Source of the DNA: Sphingomonas sp. IC081
Lineage (GTDB): Bacteria > Pseudomonadota > Alphaproteobacteria > Sphingomonadales > Sphingomonadaceae
Direction of reading: 5' to 3'
Assembly (NCBI RefSeq): GCF_006874585.1
Contig: NZ_CP029761.1
Location: 321,001 to 385,000 of the forward strand
Length of the DNA: 64,000 nucleotides
The position numbers and the translations under genes were made by a program. The notes below the pieces were generated by a model, which had not been told where the DNA came from, ran no database searches, and saw only the letters and a list, made by a program, of their open reading frames with translations. Position 1 is the first letter of the stretch, and each line of letters opens with the position of its first letter. Shown piece by piece: positions 58,015 through 64,000 of the stretch.

Positions 58015-58467
58015 TCAGCCCGGCAGGCTTCCCGTCTGGCGCAGCGCCTCACCCAGTGCGAGGGCGGCGGCGGTGGCGAGGTTCAGGGAGCGGACTTCGG
58101 CGCGCAGCGGGATGCGCACCCGCTCGTCGCAGATGTCGGAGACCGATTGCGGCACGCCCGCGCTTTCCTTGCCGAACAGCAGGATGTCGTCGGCTCTATA
58201 TTCGAACGCATAGGCCGACCGGGTGGTCTTGGTGGTGAACAGCACCAGCCTGCTGGAACCCACGGTGGCGCGGAAGGCTTCGAAGTCGGCGTGGCGGGTG
58301 ATGGCGACGTGGTCGATATAGTCCATCGCGGTGCGGCGCACGCGCTTGTCGTCCCATTCGAAGCCCATCGGCTCGATCAGGTCCACGGTCGCGCCAAGGC
58401 AGGCGCCGAGGCGCATGACGGCGCCGACGTTTCCGGCGATTTCGGGTTCGAACAGGGCAATACGCAT
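58015..58467 (-). CDS. trmL: tRNA (cytidine/uridine(34)-2'-O)-methyltransferase TrmL
   Basis: A 150-residue SPOUT methyltransferase, the minimal TrmL length. It begins MRIALFEPEIAGNVGAVMRL (N-terminal motif 1 with Asn-Gly region) and has DILLFGKESAGVP and RIPLRAEVRSLNLATAAALA, the SPOUT motifs 2 and 3 that form the knot and bind AdoMet. It modifies the wobble base of tRNA-Leu isoacceptors. The ATG at 58467 is directly before the first strand; upstream extension is non-homologous. Confidence 0.94.
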   Translation of the reverse strand: MRIALFEPEIAGNVGAVMRLGACLGATVDLIEPMGFEWDDKRVRRTAMDYIDHVAITRHADFEAFRATVGSSRLVLFTTKTTRSAYAFEYRADDILLFGKESAGVPQSVSDICDERVRIPLRAEVRSLNLATAAALALGEALRQTGSLPG

Positions 58468-58576
58468 GGCCGCTGCTTGGCGGCGTCGGGCGTGGCTTGC
58501 AAGTCTGCTTGCGCGAAATCCTGCCCCGTTTCCGCTTGCCAAGGTCCAGTAATGCCCTTTTATATGATTAAAGAGA

Positions 58577-58648
58577 TAGAGCGTTTTCTAACCAGGTGGA
58601 ATCACCTGGTGACTCGGAAAACGCGACAAACAAACGATAAGTAGAGCG
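58577..58648. repeat. RIME-like palindromic intergenic repeat
   Basis: GCGTTTTC (58581-58588) pairs with GAAAACGC (58617-58624) around an inner perfect palindrome ACCAGGTGGAATCACCTGGT (58591-58610). TAGAGCG occurs at both borders (58577-58583 and 58642-58648). The layout GAGCGTTTTC...GAAAACGC-GACAAA...TAGAGC is like the intergenic repeats widespread in Rhizobiales and sphingomonads. It lies in the upstream region of the regulator gene. Confidence 0.75.
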
Positions 58649-58706
58649 GCCTTCGGTTCGGAACGAACGGATCACGCTCTGAAATAGTGAGGATGCCGCG
58701 ACTGTC

Positions 58707-59429
58707 ATGCCCGTAGACCCGCAGGAAAACCGCGACGCGCTGGGGCGCAATCTTACGTATGGGCTGCTCGACCGTCTGGGCTCGCAGATCGTCGGCGGCA
58801 CCTGGACGGGGCGTTCGTTTCCCACCGAAATGGAGCTGTCGCAGCAGCACGGGGTGAGCCGCTCGGTCACCCGCGAGGCGGTGAAGATGCTCACTGCCAA
58901 GGGCCTCGTTACCGCGCGGCCCCGGCAGGGCACCTCGATCCTGCCGGTCAGCCAGTGGAACCTGTTCGATACCGACGTGCTGCGCTGGATGCTGGAGCGG
59001 CGCTTTTCCATCGACCTGCTCAGGCAGTTCAGCCAGCTGCGCGTCGCCATCGAACCTGCCGCAGCGGCGCTGGCGGCCCAGGCGGCCAGCGAGGAGGGGC
59101 GGGCGCTGATCGAGGCGGGCTTCGCGCGCATGCAGGCCGCCGAGGCCGGGCAGGACGATGTACTGGAGGCGGACGTCGCCTTCCATGTCGCCATTCTCAA
59201 GGCCTCGGGCAATCCGTTCTTCGGGCAGTTCCGCGACGTGGTTTCCACCGCGCTCAAGACCTCTATCCACTACACCAACCGCATCGTCGGGCGCAGCGCC
59301 GACCTCGATGCGCACGAGGGGGTGATGCGCGCGATCCTGGCCCGCGACCCGCACCTGGCCCGCGCGCGGATGGAAAAGATCATCGTCGATGTCCTCGGCG
59401 CCATCCACCACAACGAAAGCGCGGGCTGA
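58707..59429 (+). CDS. FadR/GntR-family regulator with FCD domain, probable galactan-cluster repressor
   Basis: A 240-residue GntR-type regulator. The winged helix (FPTEMELSQQHGVSRSVTREAVKML, recognised by TEMELSQQHGVSRSVTREA) is followed by an FCD ligand domain with probable metal-binding residues (DVAFHVAILKASGNPFF and DAHEGVMRAIL). FCD regulators usually bind sugars or sugar acids and repress neighbouring genes. Located just upstream of the GH2-GH53 genes in the same direction, so it probably senses galactose or a derivative. The ATG at 58707 follows GTGAGGA at a rather long 13 bases. Confidence 0.9.
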   Translation: MPVDPQENRDALGRNLTYGLLDRLGSQIVGGTWTGRSFPTEMELSQQHGVSRSVTREAVKMLTAKGLVTARPRQGTSILPVSQWNLFDTDVLRWMLERRFSIDLLRQFSQLRVAIEPAAAALAAQAASEEGRALIEAGFARMQAAEAGQDDVLEADVAFHVAILKASGNPFFGQFRDVVSTALKTSIHYTNRIVGRSADLDAHEGVMRAILARDPHLARARMEKIIVDVLGAIHHNESAG

Positions 59430-59445
59430 TGGGTGGGCAGGGCGG

Positions 59446-59475
59446 TTGACCGTCCTGAACATATATATCATACAA
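59446..59475 (+). promoter_or_regulatory. Putative promoter and operator of the galactan-degradation genes
   Basis: TTGACC (59446-59451) resembles a -35 box. About 17 bases later comes an AT-rich ACATATATATCATACAAA (59459-59475) which could hold the -10 box and, in reverse, TTGTAT-N6-TATGT. A related site is upstream of the GH2 gene at 44192-44210, and TTTATATGATTAAAG lies before the regulator (58558-58572). A repressor bound here would block the promoter. Confidence 0.35.
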
Positions 59476-59593
59476 ATAAGCGAAGAGTGGGGAGCCTGAA
59501 CTGCATGGGCCCGGTCACGCGCGTGATCGGGCGGGCTCCCGACTGTGCCGAGAACAGCTGCCTCAGCGACACGTAAGAGAGCCCCTGAAAGAC

Positions 59594-62113
59594 ATGACCG
59601 ACACCCCCCAAATCGTCCGGCCCCGGATTCTGACGACCGACCGCCGCAAGGCCATGGCGCTTGGCGCAGCCGGTCTGGCGGCGACGACGCTGCCGCAGAT
59701 TGCGTGCGCGCGAACGGAAGCGGTCGCCGCTGCCGCTGCGGCCGGTCCGCGCCGTACCTGGCTGCTCGACCGGGGCTGGCGTTTCCACATGGGCCATGCG
59801 GCCGACATGGCCAAGGATTTCGACTGGGGCATCAACCAGCGCACGTATGCCAAGCCCGGCGTTGTCACCTCTCCGGCAGCCGTCGCCGATTTCGACGAGA
59901 GCGGCTGGTCGCCCGTCTCGGTGCCGCACGACTGGGCGGTGGACCTGCCTTTTGCGCCGCCCGCCGCGCCCGCGCCGGAAGACAAGGCCGATGCCGTTGC
60001 CGCGCATGGCTTCAAGGCGATCGGCCGCGCCTTCCCGGAAAACAGCGTGGGCTGGTATCGCCTGCGTCTGCCTGTCGGTGCGGCAGACAAGGGCCGCGCG
60101 GTCTGGCTTGAGTTCGACGGCGTGTTCCGCGCCTGCAAGGTCTTCGTCAACGGCTTCGAGGCGGGCGGCAGCGAGAGCGGCTATGCGCCGTTCAAGGTCG
60201 ATATCGCCGATTTCCTCGACTACGAGGGCGGGCCGAACCAGCTGGCCCTGCGCGTCGATGCCTCGCTGGGCGAGGGGTGGTTCTACGAAGGCGCGGGCAT
60301 CTATCGCAACGTTCACCTCGTCAGCGCCGATGCCGCCCACGTGCCGCAGTGGGGCACCTGCGTGCGCAGCGAGATCGACGCGGAAGGTGCCCGGGTTTCG
60401 CTGGCGACGACGCTTGCCAACCAGTCCGAGGGCACGCTGGCGGTAACGCTGCGCCAGACGGTCCGCGACGGTGCAGGCCGCGAGGTCGCGCGCGCGGCGG
60501 AGCGGCAGGTGGAACTGGCGCCGCTCGGCCGGACCGAGACCGCGCAGGAGACCCATATCGCCGCGCCGCAGCTGTGGTCGCCCGCAAGCCCGGTGCTCTA
60601 CACGCTCATCACCGAAGTTCTGCGTGACGGCGCGGTGACGGACCGCACCGAGACGCCCTTCGGCATTCGCACCGTCACCTTCGATGCGGTGAAGGGCTTC
60701 ACCATCAACGGCCAGAACGTGAAGCTGATGGGCGTGTGCAACCATCAGGACCACGCCGGGGTCGGCAGTGCGATCCCCGATGCGCTGCACGCATGGCGGG
60801 TCGACCGCTCGATCGAGATGGGCGTCAATTCCTGGCGCAGCGCGCACAATCCGGCGGCGCAGGCGCTGCTCGACATCTGCGACCGCAAGGGCATGATGAT
60901 GATCGCGGAAACGCGGCTCAACACCACCAACCCGGAAGCGATGGACGAGCTGGAGCGGATGATCCTCTCCTCGCGCAACCACCCCAGCGTGATCCTGTGG
61001 TCGGTGGGTAACGAGGAAGGCCATCAGGGCAGCGAGCGTGGCCGCCGCATCTCGGCCGAACTGGTCGCGCGCTGCAAGGCGCTCGATCCCACGCGCCTCA
61101 CCACCCAGGCGATGGATCAGGGCTGGGACGGCGGCGCCGCCGAGGCGGTGGACGTCGTCGGCTTCAACTACCGCACTGACAAGATCCCGGCCTGGCACCA
61201 GCGCCACCCGAACAAGCCGGTGATCGGCACCGAGACGGGCAGCACCGTTTCCACCCGCGGCGCCTACGAGAACGACGCCGCGCGCCATGTGGTCAAGGCC
61301 TACGACACCGAGCACCCCTGGTGGGCCTCCACCGCCGAGGAATGGTGGACCATCGTTGCCAACGCGCCCTATATCGCCGGCGGCTTCATCTGGACCGGCT
61401 TCGACTACCGCGGCGAGCCCACGCCCTATCCGGCGTTCCCCAGCGTTGCGAGCTACTTCGGGGCGATGGACAGCTGCGGCTTCGCCAAGGACAACTACTA
61501 TTATTACCGCGCCTGGTGGCGGCCGGACCAGCCGCTGGTGCACTTGCTGCCGCACTGGAACTGGGCGGGCCGCGAAGGCCAGCCGATCCCGGTCTGGGCG
61601 CACGGCAACTGCGAGGAGATCGAACTCCTGCTCAATGGCAAGAGCCTTGGCCGCAAGACCATGCCGCGTAACGGCCACCTCGAATGGCAGGTGGCTTACG
61701 CCCCCGGCAAGCTGGAGGCGCGCGGCTACAACGGCGGCAAGCTCGCCGCGCAGGACATGCGGGTGACGGCAGGCGCTCCGGCCCGGCTGCGCGTGACGGC
61801 CGACCGCAAGCGCTATACCGCCGCGATTGCCGATGCGGCGATGCTGCGGATCGAGGTGCTCGACAAGGCGGGCAATGTGGTGCCGACCGCCGACAGTGCG
61901 CTGACGTTCGCGGTGTCCGGCCCGGGCACAATCATCGGCCTCGGCAATGGCAATCCGACCTCGACCGAGCCGGACAAGGGCTCGACGCGCAAGGCGTTCA
62001 ACGGGCTCGCGCAGGCCATCGTGCAGGGCACCGGCGATAGCGGGGCGGTGCGCGTTACCGTCTCGGGCGCGGGGCTGGCCAGCGCGGCCATCGACCTCAG
62101 CTTCCATTCCTGA
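59594..62113 (+). CDS. Tat-exported GH2 beta-galactosidase with DUF4982 and Ig-like C-terminal domains
   Basis: A GH2 glycosidase of 839 residues, BgaA-like rather than LacZ-like. An N-terminal Tat-type signal (TDRRKAMALGAAGLAATTLP) exports it. After the sugar-binding domain (WLLDRGWRFHMG, VPHDWAVDLPF) and Ig-like domain, the TIM barrel has KLMGVCNHQDHAG, the acid/base E474 in SVGNEEGH and the nucleophile E547 in VIGTETGS. DUF4982 (VHLLPHWNWAGREG, EIELLLNGKSLGRK) and a final Ig-like domain follow. It should trim galactose from galactan oligomers. First structural gene of the cluster; the GH53 gene starts 15 bases after its stop. Confidence 0.92.
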   Translation: MTDTPQIVRPRILTTDRRKAMALGAAGLAATTLPQIACARTEAVAAAAAAGPRRTWLLDRGWRFHMGHAADMAKDFDWGINQRTYAKPGVVTSPAAVADFDESGWSPVSVPHDWAVDLPFAPPAAPAPEDKADAVAAHGFKAIGRAFPENSVGWYRLRLPVGAADKGRAVWLEFDGVFRACKVFVNGFEAGGSESGYAPFKVDIADFLDYEGGPNQLALRVDASLGEGWFYEGAGIYRNVHLVSADAAHVPQWGTCVRSEIDAEGARVSLATTLANQSEGTLAVTLRQTVRDGAGREVARAAERQVELAPLGRTETAQETHIAAPQLWSPASPVLYTLITEVLRDGAVTDRTETPFGIRTVTFDAVKGFTINGQNVKLMGVCNHQDHAGVGSAIPDALHAWRVDRSIEMGVNSWRSAHNPAAQALLDICDRKGMMMIAETRLNTTNPEAMDELERMILSSRNHPSVILWSVGNEEGHQGSERGRRISAELVARCKALDPTRLTTQAMDQGWDGGAAEAVDVVGFNYRTDKIPAWHQRHPNKPVIGTETGSTVSTRGAYENDAARHVVKAYDTEHPWWASTAEEWWTIVANAPYIAGGFIWTGFDYRGEPTPYPAFPSVASYFGAMDSCGFAKDNYYYYRAWWRPDQPLVHLLPHWNWAGREGQPIPVWAHGNCEEIELLLNGKSLGRKTMPRNGHLEWQVAYAPGKLEARGYNGGKLAAQDMRVTAGAPARLRVTADRKRYTAAIADAAMLRIEVLDKAGNVVPTADSALTFAVSGPGTIIGLGNGNPTSTEPDKGSTRKAFNGLAQAIVQGTGDSGAVRVTVSGAGLASAAIDLSFHS

Positions 62114-62127
62114 AGGACATGCATTCC

Positions 62128-63243
62128 ATGAAAGCCATCCGCGCCGCGCTTGCGGCTGCCACCCTGTTGTCGGCTGCTCAGGCCCCTGCGGCTGAAAAGG
62201 CGGCCGACAAGCTCTACCTCGGCGCCGACCTGTCGTTCGCCAACGAGATGGAGGACTGCGGCGCGGTCTTCCGCGAGAAGGGCAAGCCGGTCGATCCCTT
62301 CGTGCTGCTGAAGCAGAAGGGCGGCAACATCATGCGCGTGCGCATCTGGAACGACCCGGAGTGGACGCACTATTCGAACTACGAGGACGTGCTCAAGACC
62401 GTGCGCCGCGCCCATGCGGCGGGCCTCGAAGTGCTGCTGGACTTCCACTATTCGGACGACTGGGCTGACGGCGACAAGCAGATCGTCCCCAAGGCCTGGG
62501 CGGGCATGACCACCGAGCAGCAAATCGCCGCGGTGCATGACTACACGCGCGAGGTGCTGGCCAGGCTCGATGCGGCGGGCCAGCTGCCCGAACTGGTGCA
62601 GGTCGGCAACGAGACCAATCCCGAGGTCATGGGCGGGGTCAAGGCCAGGGCGATCGACTGGAAGCGCAATGCCAGCCTGCTGAACGCGGGTGTTGCCGCC
62701 GTGCGCGAGACATCGAAGGCCACCGGCAAGCCGATCAAGGTCATGCTTCACATCGCCCAGCCCGAGAACGTGCTGCCCTGGTTCGACGATGCCACGGCGG
62801 CGGGCGTGCTCGATTACGACATCATCGGCATCAGCTATTATTCGAAGTGGTCGACCTACAACCTGTCGGGCCTCGCCAAGGTGATTGCGGCCGCGCACCA
62901 GCGCTACGGCGCCGATGTCATGGTGGTGGAGACCGCCTATCCCTTCACCGAGGAAAGCGCCGATGCCTCGACCAACCTGCTGGGCACGGATTCGCTGATC
63001 CCCGGCTATCCGGCGACCCCCAAGGGCCAGCTCAAGTATCTTGAGGACCTGACGCAGACGGTGGTGGATGCGGGCGGCAACGGTGTCGTCTACTGGGCGC
63101 CGGACTGGGTCTCGACCCAGTGCAAGACCCGCTGGGGCACCGGCTCCAACTGGGAAAACGCCGCCTGGTTCGACCTCAAGCGCCACGAAGTGCTGCCGGC
63201 GATGGACTTCCTGTCGAAGTCGTACGCCAAGACGGCAAAGTAA
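62128..63243 (+). CDS. GH53 endo-beta-1,4-galactanase (arabinogalactan endo-galactosidase)
   Basis: A GH53 enzyme of 371 residues with a signal peptide ending near APAAE. LGADLSFANEMEDCG starts the barrel; MRVRIWNDPEWTHYSNYED, LLDFHYSDDWADGDKQ (FHYSDxWADP motif), acid/base E162 in VGNETNP and nucleophile E268 in VVETAYPF are all present, with VYWAPDWVS near the end. It cuts beta-1,4-galactan side chains of pectin (type I arabinogalactan). The ATG at 62128 is preferred: GAAGGA is ten bases upstream, while the ATG at 62119 is too close to it. Co-transcribed with the GH2 gene. Confidence 0.95.
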   Translation: MKAIRAALAAATLLSAAQAPAAEKAADKLYLGADLSFANEMEDCGAVFREKGKPVDPFVLLKQKGGNIMRVRIWNDPEWTHYSNYEDVLKTVRRAHAAGLEVLLDFHYSDDWADGDKQIVPKAWAGMTTEQQIAAVHDYTREVLARLDAAGQLPELVQVGNETNPEVMGGVKARAIDWKRNASLLNAGVAAVRETSKATGKPIKVMLHIAQPENVLPWFDDATAAGVLDYDIIGISYYSKWSTYNLSGLAKVIAAAHQRYGADVMVVETAYPFTEESADASTNLLGTDSLIPGYPATPKGQLKYLEDLTQTVVDAGGNGVVYWAPDWVSTQCKTRWGTGSNWENAAWFDLKRHEVLPAMDFLSKSYAKTAK

Positions 63244-63304
63244 CCAGCCTTCAGGGAGTTAGCCGGGAAGGCCGCCGGGAAGGGGGCAGGCTGATACACG
63301 CAAA

Positions 63305-63341
63305 AACGGGAAGGGTGTCCCGGGGGACAACCCTTCCCGTT
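63305..63341. terminator. Bidirectional terminator between GH53 and the outer-membrane protein gene
   Basis: A long stem: ACGGGAAGGG-TGTCCC (63306-63321) pairs with GGGACA-a-CCCTTCCCGT (63324-63340), one bulged A, loop GG. A-run on the left gives TTTTT for the minus strand; the plus strand side has TTCCTGTT. Confidence 0.9.
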
Positions 63342-63379
63342 CCTGTTGCCTTCCCGTCTCGGTGGCGGGTCGGAAGTGT

Positions 63380-63895
63380 TTAGAAGCGGTAGCCGATGCC
63401 GACCACGCCGGCGTCACGGCCGCCGAAGTTCGATTCGTATTCAGTGCGCTGGTATTCGGCCGAGATGTAGGTCTTCGGCGTCACCGAGTATTCCAGACCG
63501 CCGCCGTAGCGCACGCCTTCCAGCGAGTAGTTGCCGCCGGCCACCGGCTCGAAGCGGGTGTTGGTGTAGCCGACCTTGGCGAAGGCGAGGACCTTCGGGG
63601 TGACCACGTAACCGGCGCGCACCGAGGCGGTGAGATCGCGGCTGACGTCGGTCGCGGCGCTGTCGGTGGTGGCGTCGCCGAGGGTCACTTCGGGGCCGAT
63701 GGTGATGCGGGGGGCAACGCCGATGTCGTAGCCGGCGTTGACGCCGTACGAGAAGCCTTCATCGCCCTGGATCTTGTCGAAACCCATGGTGATTCCGGCG
63801 CGCGGGCCCGTGAAAGGCTCGCCGTCCTGCGCAAAGGCGGGGACCGAAGCCGAAGCAGCGAGAGCGGCGGCAGCCGAAAGAACGATGTACTTCAT
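63380..63895 (-). CDS. Small outer-membrane beta-barrel protein
   Basis: A 171-residue OMP of the eight-stranded beta-barrel (OmpA/OmpW-like) type. Signal peptide to VPAFAQ, then alternating strands such as GPRAGITMGFDKIQG, YGVNAGYDIGVAPRITIGPE and AGYVVTPKVLAFAKVGYTNT, ending in GVVGIGYRF with the C-terminal Phe. The ATG at 63895 has GAGGAAT upstream; codons further upstream are AT-rich leader, not protein. It belongs to the common sphingomonad outer-membrane barrel proteins; function unknown. Its upstream region runs to the window edge and holds no other gene. Confidence 0.88.
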   Translation of the reverse strand: MKYIVLSAAAALAASASVPAFAQDGEPFTGPRAGITMGFDKIQGDEGFSYGVNAGYDIGVAPRITIGPEVTLGDATTDSAATDVSRDLTASVRAGYVVTPKVLAFAKVGYTNTRFEPVAGGNYSLEGVRYGGGLEYSVTPKTYISAEYQRTEYESNFGGRDAGVVGIGYRF

Positions 63896-64000
63896 AAGAT
63901 TCCTCATAATTCCATTATAAATATAGATCCAAAGGGCGGCGTTCATCGGCCAGTAAATCGAGTATTACTCGACCTGCGGTGCTTTGCTTGGTTCGTTTCT

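Noticed and set aside
59468..62107. An 879-codon open frame antisense to the GH2 gene
   Set aside because: Mirror frame of a recognisable glycosidase; no domain and no ribosome binding site.

Overview
The window is a GC-rich chromosomal segment whose gene content fits a sphingomonad alphaproteobacterium, most likely Novosphingobium or a close relative. The pointers are sphingomonad-type housekeeping blocks (hflKC-htrA, mrp, hemH, rarA, tesA with a divergent ABC exporter pair, recF), a large TonB-dependent receptor, DUF885 and Tat-exported enzymes, and intergenic repeats of the kind common in this group. This placement comes from reading the proteins, not from a database search.

Layout. 1-19.4 kb is mostly core: Nudix hydrolase, DNA polymerase IV, an HtrA/Do protease with HflK/HflC (envelope quality control), an Mrp Fe-S ATPase, an orphan molybdenum-hydroxylase catalytic subunit and ferrochelatase in one tightly overlapping operon, a receiver-like/MarR regulator, a glycosyltransferase, two paralogous Tyr/Arg/Asp-rich secreted proteins separated by an IS903-type insertion with a clean 9-bp target duplication, a membrane-protein gene that looks frameshifted, rarA overlapping an RNase H-like gene, and a DUF885 exported hydrolase.

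19.5-31.6 kb is a decayed genomic island. It starts at tRNA-Thr(TGT), followed at once by a P4-type tyrosine integrase, and then becomes an insertion-sequence graveyard: IS21 istA cut by a second IS903-like element, an IS1380 transposase, an SRAP gene fragment, small sphingomonad accessory genes, a possible phage lysis (Rz-like) gene, and an IS3 element whose transposase carries a group II intron that is itself cut off by other mobile debris including an IS5/IS427-type fragment. No matching attR copy of the tRNA end was found.

31.6-44.1 kb returns to core functions: a DUF969-DUF979-DUF2891 operon, a PilZ protein, TypA/BipA, a strongly structured 5' region before a DUF805 protein, the ABC exporter pair divergent from TesA, RecF, a VUT/YhhQ-type transporter and tRNA-Arg(TCT).

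44.1-64 kb is metabolic and outer-membrane: a periplasmic LacZ-type GH2 enzyme, a TorF-family porin preceded by a dense array of perfect hairpins, an aldehyde dehydrogenase with an AcoR-like regulator that lacks the AAA+ domain, a TonB receptor/TauE-SafE permease/Tat-exported aminotransferase set, TrmL, and a galactan-utilisation cluster (FadR-type regulator, Tat-exported GH2 enzyme, GH53 endo-galactanase). The galactan cluster and the distant GH2 gene share a possible operator (TTGTAT-N6-TAT), so endo-cleavage, side-chain trimming and final galactoside hydrolysis may be co-regulated. The last gene is a small outer-membrane beta-barrel protein.
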